Shown: positions 34,534 to 43,352 of the stretch, piece by piece | Layout: each line of letters begins with the position of its first letter | How positions within the stretch are numbered: the first letter of the stretch is position 1 | Assembly: GCA_964624145.1 (NCBI GenBank) | Contig: CAZUXT010000010.1 | Span: forward strand, 1-64,000 | Reading direction: 5' to 3' | Length of the DNA: 64,000 bases | DNA from: WJMT01 sp964624145 | GTDB lineage: Bacteria > Acidobacteriota > Aminicenantia > Aminicenantales > Aminicenantaceae | Notes under the pieces: generated by a model | Told to the model about the DNA's origin: nothing | Database searches by the model: none | The model's input: only the letters and a program-made list of their open reading frames with translations | Translations under genes and position numbers: made by a program

Positions 34534-36498
34534 TTAAGGAGGATGGATATAACCTAAGGATTTAAGACGCTCTCTTACTTCTCCTTCTATTCTGACTTTA
34601 TATATTTCTCTTCTTTCCGATTTTGCATAAATGAGTTCCATTTCTTCGAGTATCTGGCTGACAACCGCCGGCATTTTTTCTGCAACATTGTTTTTTTCAA
34701 AAGGATCGGCATAAAGGTCATAAAGCTCGAATTCTCCTGTGAAAGGCGGGGCTGTTGTGAAAAACGAAATATCCTTATCAGGCATTTTTTTGTTTAAAAT
34801 GAGCTTGTATCTTCCCGAGTTTATTGCGAACTTTTCCGGAATATGAGAATCAAAAACATTCTCCGCCTTATAAGCAACGAACACCCTCTCTTTTTTTTCT
34901 TTTCCTTTTAGCACCGGCAAAAGGCTTTTTCCGTCAAGTTGTAATCCATCCGTCTCAATATCTATTTCATCCAGTATTGTGGGCATTATATCAGTGAGCC
35001 GCACAGTATTTTTAATATTCCAGCCTGCGAATTTATTATTTGGGAATTTTATTATTAAAGGGACTTTCAACATTTCGTTATACAGCGAATGCCCGTGAAA
35101 CCAGCTGCCGTGGTCATAAAATTCTTCCCCGTGGTCACCCGTGAAAACCAGCATTGTTCTTTTATAGATGCCTAACTCTTTGAGCTCCTGTATGAGTGGT
35201 TTTATAAGCTCCTCATCCGTGAAGCGAATCTCACTGTCGTATAAATCAATGATATTCTTTTTTTCTTTCTCTGAGTGAGAATTAAAAATGCCTTCTGCAC
35301 CTCCGAGATGACGGAAATAGTCTATGGTGCGCCATTTCGCATCCTTGTCAAGAAACATGGTATTGTAAGGCTGAGGACAGTTATAAGGAGTATGGGGTTG
35401 GTATGTATGGATGAAAAGAAAAAAATTCTTGTCCTTATTCTCATGGATCCAGTGTGAGGCTTCATTGAAAGTCCATCCCGCCGATGCATTCTTCCATATT
35501 CCTTCATTTTGTTGAATGTATTGATTGAATCCCTTTGAAAATCCATAGAGGTAGCTGACATACCCTCCCCCGGTTACAGCGGAACAGTAAAACCCGCTTT
35601 TTCTCAGCGCATCCGCAAGTGTCATTAGAGAAGGATTTATTTTTTCAAACTCACGGGAAACCTGATGGTGCGCCTCTATCAAAGAGGTCATCATGGTCAC
35701 ATGAGAGGAAAGAGTCCAGGGGGATAATGAGTATGCGTTGAGAAAAACAGCGCTATGTGAAGCCAGGTCATCTATGTTCGGACTGGTATTTCTCCCGTAT
35801 CCGTAGCAACCCAAATGGTCAGCTCTGAGAGTATCAATGGAAACAAGGATGATATTGATATTCTCCGGATTTCTATTGTACACAACAGGATTGAACCAAA
35901 AAGCACAGGCCTCCGGATCTCCTTTTGTCTTTAATAAAAGCCGGACATCCTCTCTTATTGGTGGAAGATCTATTTTATGAAGGGAAACAAAACATTCCTT
36001 CTGGCCCGAGGACAGCTCGATATATTTCTGAAAAAGGACTTTTCGCATTCCTTTTGACTCAAGCGCAACGACAAAAGCTACCCCGGTTGCATCATGCCGG
36101 GCAAACGGCCCATGACCTTTTGGGCTCTCATTGTCAAAGAGTCCGATCCCGAATTCAAAAGCCGGATTTTCAGGGATTCGGACAGGGATACTGTATTCGC
36201 TTTCACAGGGAGCACAAAGAACATTGAGATCTTGGTCTTTGAGCTGGACTTTCCGTATCAGCTCATAGGGATTCTGTTTGATCCCAAGGTCTTCTAAAGG
36301 AACACTGTATTGAGGATAGTATTTCTGATAATCCATATCTTTGTCGGATGATTCCTTTAAAGGAGATGAAACAATATCCTCTGTTTTGAGATTATCAATA
36401 AGTCTATAAAGCTCGGGATGGTGATTTGTTTTCTTATAACCGCAGAAAGAGAGAACAATGATTGTAAAAAAGATCAAATACCTTGGCTTCCGCATCAT
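34534..36498 (-). CDS. Sulfatase-fold hydrolase, lipoprotein, without a formylglycine motif
   Basis: About 654 residues. The start MMRKPRYLIFFTIIVLSFCG (ATG at 36498) gives a lipoprotein signal with lipobox cysteine; the frame is open to 36579, but the extra residues would bury the signal. The sulfatase domain carries ILVSIDTLRADHLGCYGYGR (metal ligand Asp) and FTGDHGEEFYDHG. The nucleophile loop reads SPWTLSSH instead of CxPSR, so the nucleophile is probably Thr or Ser and the enzyme may be a phosphatase or phosphotransferase. The C-terminus ends RERLKSLGYIHPP. It is divergent from the PqqD operon. Confidence 0.85.
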   Translation of the reverse strand: MMRKPRYLIFFTIIVLSFCGYKKTNHHPELYRLIDNLKTEDIVSSPLKESSDKDMDYQKYYPQYSVPLEDLGIKQNPYELIRKVQLKDQDLNVLCAPCESEYSIPVRIPENPAFEFGIGLFDNESPKGHGPFARHDATGVAFVVALESKGMRKVLFQKYIELSSGQKECFVSLHKIDLPPIREDVRLLLKTKGDPEACAFWFNPVVYNRNPENINIILVSIDTLRADHLGCYGYGRNTSPNIDDLASHSAVFLNAYSLSPWTLSSHVTMMTSLIEAHHQVSREFEKINPSLMTLADALRKSGFYCSAVTGGGYVSYLYGFSKGFNQYIQQNEGIWKNASAGWTFNEASHWIHENKDKNFFLFIHTYQPHTPYNCPQPYNTMFLDKDAKWRTIDYFRHLGGAEGIFNSHSEKEKKNIIDLYDSEIRFTDEELIKPLIQELKELGIYKRTMLVFTGDHGEEFYDHGSWFHGHSLYNEMLKVPLIIKFPNNKFAGWNIKNTVRLTDIMPTILDEIDIETDGLQLDGKSLLPVLKGKEKKERVFVAYKAENVFDSHIPEKFAINSGRYKLILNKKMPDKDISFFTTAPPFTGEFELYDLYADPFEKNNVAEKMPAVVSQILEEMELIYAKSERREIYKVRIEGEVRERLKSLGYIHPP

Positions 36499-36677
36499 AT
36501 TAAAAGTCAATCCTCTATATTTTAACGTTAATCTCCTTCTCGATTCAACACTTTTTTTGCCGGGACCGGAAACATCCATATTGAAAAAGAAGCCGTCCCC
36601 AAAGCGGTTATTTTATATTGATTTTAGCTTGAAGGCTGTGTTAGAATCATGAACTAAAATTCAGTTAGGAAAAAAAA

Positions 36678-37139
36678 TTGAAGTACAGGATAAACAAGCC
36701 TGATATTGTCTTAGAATATTTTGAAGACGAAACCGTGCTTATCAATCTGAAGAACGGTAACTATTACAGCATCGATAAGGTGGGAACCGATATCCTGGTG
36801 CTCATTGAGGCAGAACTCACCACAGACCAGATCATGAGCGCTATCAAAAACAGATATAATGCTTATCCCGGTAATATGAATTCCTCTGTAGAGAAATTCA
36901 TCACTCAACTCCATAATGAAAAAATCATCAGTCAAAAAGAGAAAACATCCCACACAAACAATTCCCATGAAAAAAAAACATTGGATTTATTAAAAAAGGG
37001 ACCAAAACTAACTTTTTTCCCCCCGAAGCTCAGCAAATACACAGACATGCAGGAGCTTCTTCTTCTTGATCCGATCCATGACGTGGATGAAACAGGCTGG
37101 CCCAAAAAAAAACCTGATGATACTGTCAATGAAAAATAA
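36678..37139 (+). CDS. PqqD-like RiPP recognition element fused to a lasso-leader-like tail
   Basis: A 153-residue protein. Residues 1-85 are a PqqD fold (DETVLINLKNGNYYSIDKVG; typical C-terminal helix), the peptide-binding RRE of RiPP pathways. After a polar linker (86-107), residues 113-128 read F-F-P-P-K-L-S-K-Y-T-D-M-Q-E-L-L. This aligns with the lasso leader pattern YxxPxLxxYGxLxxLT that RREs bind. A conserved-looking end DPIHDVDETGWP (131-142) follows, then a charged terminus. It starts at TTG 36678 with an AGGA site, is the first of seven coupled genes, and may carry its own ligand or substrate peptide. Confidence 0.8.
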   Translation: MKYRINKPDIVLEYFEDETVLINLKNGNYYSIDKVGTDILVLIEAELTTDQIMSAIKNRYNAYPGNMNSSVEKFITQLHNEKIISQKEKTSHTNNSHEKKTLDLLKKGPKLTFFPPKLSKYTDMQELLLLDPIHDVDETGWPKKKPDDTVNEK

Positions 37140-37141
37140 CC

Positions 37142-38230
37142 ATGCCTCTGAATCTTCCAGAAAGGTCTGACTCAAAAATCCAGTCCGATAACGTCAAATC
37201 CCATCTGTTTTTCACTGAGATTATAAAATCTTATAAAAAGGCTGCTGCCTCTGCCGGCGGAGAAATCCACCGGTTCTATAAAATCGGGAACTCTCACCTG
37301 GACATCAGCTTTGCCGGTCCCAAAGGAGTGCCGCTCCTGACCCCGGCTTTCGAACATCTGATGCCAGAAAAAAAAGAAAAGGCTGATCTCAAAATATACA
37401 TATGGGACAGCGCTTCCACGGGCATAGCACTTCCTCCAGTTCCCTGGAACGTCAATGAATGCATCAGGCAAAACCAGCCATGGCGGTTTAAAAACAAGCG
37501 GTATGATATCCTTTTTCAGCCTGAAAACAATATCCTGAATCTCATGGACAGAAGGCTCCGGAAAGCCTGCTTTTGGATCAACGACTTTCAAAATCTTCCT
37601 CACTATGAGGTAGGCTCACCCCTGCTTGCTGTGCTTCACTGGTGGTTCAGCCGCCATCATCTCCAGCTCATCCATGCTGCTGCAGTGGGCCGGACTGACG
37701 GAGGAGTTCTCATCGCCGGGAAAGGCGGCTCAGGAAAATCTTCCACTGCCTTATCCTGCCTTCAGTCTGACCTCCTCTACACTGGAGATGACTACTGCCT
37801 TATATCAAACAAAGCCTTTCCCGTAGTGCACAGCCTCTACAGCACGGGAAAACTCAATGACAAAGATATCTCTCTCTTCCCTTATCTCAAATCCTCTTTG
37901 TGCAAATCCGATTGTCCTAAAAACCAGAAAAAATCAATATACTTCATTCACCGCTGTTTTCCTGAAAAAACACTCAAAAAATTTCCTTTAAAGACCATAA
38001 TCATCCCGAAACTGACAGGGAATCCCTCCCCCCGTATAGAAAAAATACCGCCCGCTTCCGGGCTGCTTGCCCTGGGGCCTTCCACTGTTTTCCAACTGCC
38101 GGGATTTAAAGAGAAAACATTTAGAAATCTCAGTGAAGTGGTGAAAAAAGTCCCCTGCTATACACTGGAACTCTCCAGGGATAGGAACACAAATGCATCT
38201 GTCCTCTCACGATTTCTGACCCATCTATGA
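37142..38230 (+). CDS. HPr-kinase-like P-loop kinase (HprK/PEP-carboxykinase fold)
   Basis: A 362-residue protein. The C-terminal half has the HprK-type features LIHAAAVG (177-184), the Walker loop IAGKGGSGKSST (191-202) and YTGDDY (213-218). In lasso-peptide clusters such as paeninodin a related kinase phosphorylates the precursor. Here it follows the PqqD protein by two bases and overlaps the next gene by four. The N-terminal half (about 1-150) is not recognised. The substrate could be the PqqD tail or another peptide, which is inference. Confidence 0.82.
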   Translation: MPLNLPERSDSKIQSDNVKSHLFFTEIIKSYKKAAASAGGEIHRFYKIGNSHLDISFAGPKGVPLLTPAFEHLMPEKKEKADLKIYIWDSASTGIALPPVPWNVNECIRQNQPWRFKNKRYDILFQPENNILNLMDRRLRKACFWINDFQNLPHYEVGSPLLAVLHWWFSRHHLQLIHAAAVGRTDGGVLIAGKGGSGKSSTALSCLQSDLLYTGDDYCLISNKAFPVVHSLYSTGKLNDKDISLFPYLKSSLCKSDCPKNQKKSIYFIHRCFPEKTLKKFPLKTIIIPKLTGNPSPRIEKIPPASGLLALGPSTVFQLPGFKEKTFRNLSEVVKKVPCYTLELSRDRNTNASVLSRFLTHL

Positions 38231-39336
38231 ACATGAAAATACTCTATTGGACAGAACTCTTCTTCCCGCACATCGGTGGTATTGAAGTCTTCGGCGATCA
38301 ATTCCTAAAAGCTCTTCTCAGATCTGGGTACAGAGTCCAAGTGGTCACATCTCACAGCGGAGCCCGGCTTCCGGATACTTCAGAAATAGGAAGGGTCAGA
38401 ATCTACAGATTTCCTTTTCAAAAAGCACTGGCACAGAGAGACATCAATGAGATAAAGCAAATATCAGCGAAAGTCATCCTCTTGAAAAAACATATCAGAC
38501 CGGACATAATCCACATAAACACCATCCAGCCCAGCCTTTTTTTCTTTTATCACACCCGGTCTTCTTATCCGGTTCCTTTTATCCTCACTTTACACCAACC
38601 TCCCGTAGGTCCCCCAGGGAACAGCTCGCTGCTTCATAATACCATTTCCTCTGCGGATTGGATAACAGCCGTATCCCATAATCTTTTATCCAAAGCAAGA
38701 CATTATGCTCCCGGGATTGAATCCAAATCTTCAGTCATTCCCAACGGCCTTGAATGTCCGCACACGAAACCTTCCCCTCTTTCCTTTAAAAATCCAACTT
38801 TATTATGTATGGGACGGCTCATAAAAGATAAAGGTTTTGACCTTGCTGTAGATGCCTTAAAAAACATCCTTAAGTATTTCCCGGGTGCAAACCTCATCAT
38901 TGCCGGAGACGGACCTGAAAGGAAGTATTTAGAAAAAAAAGCATTGAATCTGGACCTTTCGAATGCGGTTCGTTTCACCGGCTGGGTACCTCCTGAAGAA
39001 GTTCCGGACCTTATGAACAAGGCTGCCATTGTGGTTGTGCCTTCCCGATGGGAAGAACCGTTCTGCCTTGTGGCGCTCCAGGCGGCTCAAATGGGAAGGC
39101 CTGTGGTGGCATCAAAGACGGGTGGCATTCCTGAAACAGTACTGGATAAAAAAACAGGACTTCTTTTTAAAAAAGAAAGCAGAAAAGACCTGGAAGAAAA
39201 AATCCTATTTCTTGTTCAAAACCCATCTGTGTCCTTAAAAATGGGGAAAACAGCAAGGAAAAGAGCCGAGGAAGATTTCAACATGGAACGGGTTGTCAAA
39301 CAATATGACTCATTGTATAAGAGATTATGCCATTAA
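38227..39336 (+). CDS. Glycosyltransferase family 4 (first of tandem pair)
   Basis: A 369-residue GT-B enzyme. The N-terminus MKILYWTELFFPHIGGIE is the acceptor-side loop. The donor domain shows MGRLIKDKGFDLAVDAL, and the EEPFCLVALQAAQMGRPVV region holds the E-x7-E-like nucleotide-sugar site. It is paralogous to the next gene along most of its length. The start overlaps the kinase stop (ATGA). Donor and acceptor are unknown; the context suggests decoration of a peptide or an envelope glycan. Confidence 0.92.
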   Translation: MNMKILYWTELFFPHIGGIEVFGDQFLKALLRSGYRVQVVTSHSGARLPDTSEIGRVRIYRFPFQKALAQRDINEIKQISAKVILLKKHIRPDIIHINTIQPSLFFFYHTRSSYPVPFILTLHQPPVGPPGNSSLLHNTISSADWITAVSHNLLSKARHYAPGIESKSSVIPNGLECPHTKPSPLSFKNPTLLCMGRLIKDKGFDLAVDALKNILKYFPGANLIIAGDGPERKYLEKKALNLDLSNAVRFTGWVPPEEVPDLMNKAAIVVVPSRWEEPFCLVALQAAQMGRPVVASKTGGIPETVLDKKTGLLFKKESRKDLEEKILFLVQNPSVSLKMGKTARKRAEEDFNMERVVKQYDSLYKRLCH

Positions 39337-39360
39337 TAAACCTGGAAAGGACAGCATGAT

Positions 39361-40491
39361 ATGAAAATATTATACTGGACCCCGCTTTTCTGGCCGGAAA
39401 TCGGAGGCATTGAGATCGCATCTGCAGGCCTCCTTCAGGGCCTTTCCAAAAAAAAATGCGAATTTATGATACTCACCTCCCACGGAAGAAAGAAACTCAA
39501 GGATGAATCGAACTACAAAGGAATTCCAGTGCACCGGTTTCCCATTGCTTCCGCGCTTTTAAAAAGAGACCTAAGCCAAATCAAGCATATCATCCATAAG
39601 GCCATTGATATAAAGGACAGGTTTATGCCCGACCTTGTGCATGTGAACTTCGGGGGGCCGGCCCCGGTCAGTTATATGCATATGAAAACCAACAGCACCG
39701 CTCAGACTCCTTACATCCTCAGCCTGCACAACAGCGTCAAAGGTATGGACTGCGGTCGAGACACCATACTGGGTGAAATGTTCCGCTCTTGTTCATGGAT
39801 CACCGCATGTTCTGAAGCCATGACCCAAGATGCCCGGCAGATCATGCCTGACATATCAGACAGATCATCCACTGTCTATTACGGCCTTGAAATGCCCGAG
39901 ATAAATCCGGCTCCTCTCTCGTTCACAAAACCTCGTATACTCTGCATAGGCCGGCTTGTTGAGGAAAAAGGATTTGACCTGGCACTCAAGGCTTTTTCTT
40001 TGATAAAAGACCGCCGCCCTGAAATAAGAATGACCATTGCCGGAGACGGGCCCTCCCTCCCATCTCTCAAAAAACAGGCCTCCAGGCTCGGTATCAGCAG
40101 CCGGATTGAATTCACAGGGTCGATTCCGCGCCGGTCGGTTCCTCATCTTATCAACCAGGCAACTATCGTGTCCGTGCCATCAAGATGGCGGGAAGCGTTT
40201 GGACTGGTCGCCCTGGAAGCGGCTCAAATGGGACGCCCGGTCATTGCAGCCGGTGTCGGTGGATTAAAAGAGGTCGTAATCAATGAGGAGACAGGACTTC
40301 TGGTCGAAAAAGAGAACCCAAAAGCTCTGGCTGAAGCCATAATGTATCTGCTGGAGAACCCGGAAGAAGCGAGACAAATGGGGCTTGCTTCGCGCCGTAA
40401 GGCTCAAAACTTTTTTAGCCCCAACCGCTATGTACAATCTTTCCTTGAAATCTATGAAAAAATTATAACAAAAAATAAGAAAGCCCAATGA
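39361..40491 (+). CDS. Glycosyltransferase family 4 (second of tandem pair)
   Basis: A 376-residue GT-B enzyme closely related to the upstream gene (shared ILYWTPLFWPEIGGIE; GRLVEEKGFDLALKAF; REAFGLVALEAAQMGRPVI). The E-x7-E motif is intact. It begins 24 bases after the first copy and overlaps the next gene by four bases. Duplication followed by divergence suggests two successive sugar additions with different specificity. Confidence 0.92.
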   Translation: MKILYWTPLFWPEIGGIEIASAGLLQGLSKKKCEFMILTSHGRKKLKDESNYKGIPVHRFPIASALLKRDLSQIKHIIHKAIDIKDRFMPDLVHVNFGGPAPVSYMHMKTNSTAQTPYILSLHNSVKGMDCGRDTILGEMFRSCSWITACSEAMTQDARQIMPDISDRSSTVYYGLEMPEINPAPLSFTKPRILCIGRLVEEKGFDLALKAFSLIKDRRPEIRMTIAGDGPSLPSLKKQASRLGISSRIEFTGSIPRRSVPHLINQATIVSVPSRWREAFGLVALEAAQMGRPVIAAGVGGLKEVVINEETGLLVEKENPKALAEAIMYLLENPEEARQMGLASRRKAQNFFSPNRYVQSFLEIYEKIITKNKKAQ

Positions 40492-41429
40492 AAATCAAAT
40501 CTGACCTGCTAGGGAAGAAAGAGATCTACCAAAAACAGCTTGGAAGCCATATCCTCACAAGGAGAGATTTCATAAATGACATCAAAACCGCTGTCAAAAA
40601 CCAATCAGGATACGCTGCAGCCAGAATCGGGATCTCAGAGCAGTTCTGGATGTATTACCCTGCTGTGCTTCACAAAGAAAAAAACAAAACCAAACTAAAG
40701 GTTTTTGAAAAGCATCTAAGGTATCACGCCTATCTTCAGTCCGGAATTTTCCCTGTAGAGCCCGAATTCTTTATAAAATATACTGCTTTTATGCTCGATG
40801 AAATGAAACATTTAGATTGTCTGGGAATGATCCTGGATTCTGTCATAGGTCCGGAAATCATCAGGTTTCATCATATTGACAATAACCTCATTTACTTCAA
40901 GGATATGATTCCGGACAAATCAACTCCCAGCGATCCTCAAAACGATTATCTTCAGTACTTCAAGGATAAAATAATATTGATTGTCTGTCCTTTTGCTCAC
41001 CTTTTAAAAAAAAGGGCTGAAAAAGAAATATTCGAAAGAGTCTGGTCAAAAATAAATAAAAAATGGTTCTTCCCTAAAAAAGTGGACAGTGTGGAATTTC
41101 CTTACGGTTTTGATAAAGAAACTCCTGAAAGGTATGATTCTTCTTTGGAACTGTTCGCATCCGTTGAGAACAAGATCAAAAAGAAAAATTTCGATATTGC
41201 GCTTATCGCTGCTGGAGGACTTACCGTGCCCCTTGCTTCTTCTGTAAAAAAATTGGGTAAGATCGCCGTTTCCCTTGGAGGAGACCTCCAGGTGCTTTTT
41301 GGTGTCAGGGGACAGCGCTGGCGCGGCAAGCCGCGCTGGCAGAGGGATTACTTTAACAAATTGTGGGTGGACACTCCTGCCCGTTACAAACCGGATAAGC
41401 CGGACGCATGCAACGGAGCTTACTGGTGA
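40488..41429 (+). CDS. Possible GT-D-fold glycosyltransferase-like protein
   Basis: A 313-residue cytoplasmic protein. The segment GYAAARIGISEQFWMYYPA (about 40-58) and the C-terminal stretch IALIAAGGLTVPLASSVKKL through CNGAYW recall the GT-D/DUF1792 family, but I cannot align it fully. There is no DxD motif in the usual place. It overlaps both neighbours (four bases upstream, GTGA downstream), so it is an integral part of the operon. The assignment is tentative. Confidence 0.6.
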   Translation: MKIKSDLLGKKEIYQKQLGSHILTRRDFINDIKTAVKNQSGYAAARIGISEQFWMYYPAVLHKEKNKTKLKVFEKHLRYHAYLQSGIFPVEPEFFIKYTAFMLDEMKHLDCLGMILDSVIGPEIIRFHHIDNNLIYFKDMIPDKSTPSDPQNDYLQYFKDKIILIVCPFAHLLKKRAEKEIFERVWSKINKKWFFPKKVDSVEFPYGFDKETPERYDSSLELFASVENKIKKKNFDIALIAAGGLTVPLASSVKKLGKIAVSLGGDLQVLFGVRGQRWRGKPRWQRDYFNKLWVDTPARYKPDKPDACNGAYW

Positions 41430-42163
41430 GTTATCAAAGACAACCAACAAGGGACCTGCCTCTTATCAGCGTCATAGTCCCGGTTTTCAATGGAGAGCGT
41501 TACCTGACGGATGCTCTTGAAAGCATTGAAAATCAGACTTATGCCCATACTGAAATCATTGTTGTCAATGACGGCTCCCTTGATAAAACCATGTCTGTTA
41601 TCAGGAGCTTCCCATCAGTTATATCCATTTCTCAATCCCACTCAGGGCTCAGTACCGCGCTTAATAACGGGATACAGAACGCCAAGGGATCTTTTCTTGC
41701 CTTTCTGGATGCGGATGACATCTGGGTAAAGGATAAACTTTCGAATCAAATGAAGATCTTCACGGAAAATCCCGGCATGGAAGCTGTGTTCGGACATATC
41801 GTTCAATTCAACAGCTTACAAGAAATCATGGAGGCAGAAGGGAAAAATTCGATCCGTAAAATACCCGGATACTGTAAAGGCTCCATGCTCATAAAGAAAA
41901 AGTCTTTTTCCAGAATAGGCTTTTTTGATACCGGATGGGAGATGGGAGACTTCATTGACTGGTTTAAAAGAGCCAAGGAAAAAGACTTGAAGACCGTATT
42001 GATTCCTGAAGTGGTCATGAAAAGAAGAATCCACAGCCATAACATGAGTTCGAGCAAGAAAAATGGAAAAAAAGACTATGTCAGGATCCTGAAAGCTTCA
42101 TTGGACCGCAGCAGAAACAAAGGAGCGAGGCTGGAAAAGAGAAGATTCGATGAAGCTGAATAA
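41426..42163 (+). CDS. Glycosyltransferase family 2
   Basis: A GT-A enzyme of about 245 residues. ISVIVPVFNGERYLTDALES opens the fold, NDGSLDKT follows, and the metal-binding DADD is in FLAFLDADDIW. I prefer the GTG at 41426, which overlaps the previous stop as GTGA and has a GGAG site seven bases upstream; an ATG at 41408 is the alternative. The 3' end overlaps the nucleotidyltransferase gene by 14 bases. The donor and acceptor are unknown. Confidence 0.9.
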   Translation: MSYQRQPTRDLPLISVIVPVFNGERYLTDALESIENQTYAHTEIIVVNDGSLDKTMSVIRSFPSVISISQSHSGLSTALNNGIQNAKGSFLAFLDADDIWVKDKLSNQMKIFTENPGMEAVFGHIVQFNSLQEIMEAEGKNSIRKIPGYCKGSMLIKKKSFSRIGFFDTGWEMGDFIDWFKRAKEKDLKTVLIPEVVMKRRIHSHNMSSSKKNGKKDYVRILKASLDRSRNKGARLEKRRFDEAE

Positions 42164-43343
42164 CGGGAAATACCTACTCGCACTGAACAAAGGAAGAGGC
42201 TGGCCCAATGCAGAGCAGGAACTGCTTTTAAACGCATCCGTTTTCTCAGGAGAGGAAGCGCTCGAGTCCTGGAAAAGATGGACGAATTTGATCGATGTTA
42301 ATAAGATCGATCAGGGTTCATACCGCCTGCTCCCTCTCGCGGTTCACAATCTTGAAAAAGAGGGTATAAAGGACCCTTTTTTAACAAGATTCAGAGGGCT
42401 CAAAAAGAAAACCTGGTACAAAAACCAGATTCTTTTCAAAACACTCAAAGACGTTCTCCTTTTATTCCATAAGAACGGCATAAGCACTATGGTTTTAAAA
42501 GGAGCGGCATTGATCCCTCTCTATTTTAAAGACCTGAGCATCCGCCCTCAAAATGACGTGGATATACTGATCCGTCCAGAATCCGTATCATTGGCTTCCA
42601 GAATACTCAAAAATTCAGGCTGGAAAATAAAAGGCAAGCCTAAAAAGGGAATAAAAAAGGAGACTCTGGATGTTCGCTCTGCTATCAGTTTTGAAAAGGG
42701 CACCATCTCTTCCGTAGATCTGCACTGGCATGCTGTCAAAGACTGCGTATATCCTGAGGCTGACCATGACTTCTGGAAGCACGCCCGGTCAATGAAAAGA
42801 GACGGGTTCGATTCATCCGTCATGAGCCCCACTGACCAGCTCTACCTAACCTGTATACACGCATCAAACCATCAGGTTAAATGGGAGCCTTTACCTTCAA
42901 TAACCTGGATTACGGACTGCGTTTACATCTTGAGAGAAAGTCATAATGAGATCGAATTCCATAGAATGCTGGATCAAGCTCATAAACACAATCTGGTCTT
43001 ACCTTTAAGGATCGCCCTTGATTATCTTAATAAAAAATATGACGTGACTTTGCCCGCTGAATTCATGAATCGATTAAAAAAAACCAAGATATCCGGTATT
43101 GAATACAATGAATTAAGGACCAGGCAAAAGGCATCCCGATTCACAGGACCTTTTATCTTTAAATGGTATACCTATCTGCGCAGCATCCGGAAAAAGAAAA
43201 ACCTAAATATTTTTTCAAAAATATGGGGCTTTTTAAAATTTCTTCAAGCACATTATGAAATAACTTCTGTCTTCCTTCTCCCCTCATCTTTCCTTTATAA
43301 AGGGGCAAAAAAGGTAAAAATGCGGCTCATGAATAATGGCTAG
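42150..43343 (+). CDS. NTP_transf_5 family nucleotidyltransferase-like protein
   Basis: A 397-residue protein. The core MVLKGAALIPLYFKDLSIRP then NDVDILI (about 112-137) is the PF14907 signature, a nucleotidyltransferase fold with the metal-binding D-V-D. A second motif is SSVDLHWH near 190. Members occur in lasso-peptide and capsule-type clusters together with HprK-like kinases, and their reaction is unproven. It is the last gene of the operon. The convergent monooxygenase gene ends 10 bases later. Confidence 0.85.
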   Translation: MKLNNGKYLLALNKGRGWPNAEQELLLNASVFSGEEALESWKRWTNLIDVNKIDQGSYRLLPLAVHNLEKEGIKDPFLTRFRGLKKKTWYKNQILFKTLKDVLLLFHKNGISTMVLKGAALIPLYFKDLSIRPQNDVDILIRPESVSLASRILKNSGWKIKGKPKKGIKKETLDVRSAISFEKGTISSVDLHWHAVKDCVYPEADHDFWKHARSMKRDGFDSSVMSPTDQLYLTCIHASNHQVKWEPLPSITWITDCVYILRESHNEIEFHRMLDQAHKHNLVLPLRIALDYLNKKYDVTLPAEFMNRLKKTKISGIEYNELRTRQKASRFTGPFIFKWYTYLRSIRKKKNLNIFSKIWGFLKFLQAHYEITSVFLLPSSFLYKGAKKVKMRLMNNG

Positions 43344-43352
43344 AAAAAGAGC

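Noticed and set aside
36499..36579. 27-codon extension of the sulfatase-like protein
   Set aside because: It would place charged residues ahead of a clear lipoprotein signal.
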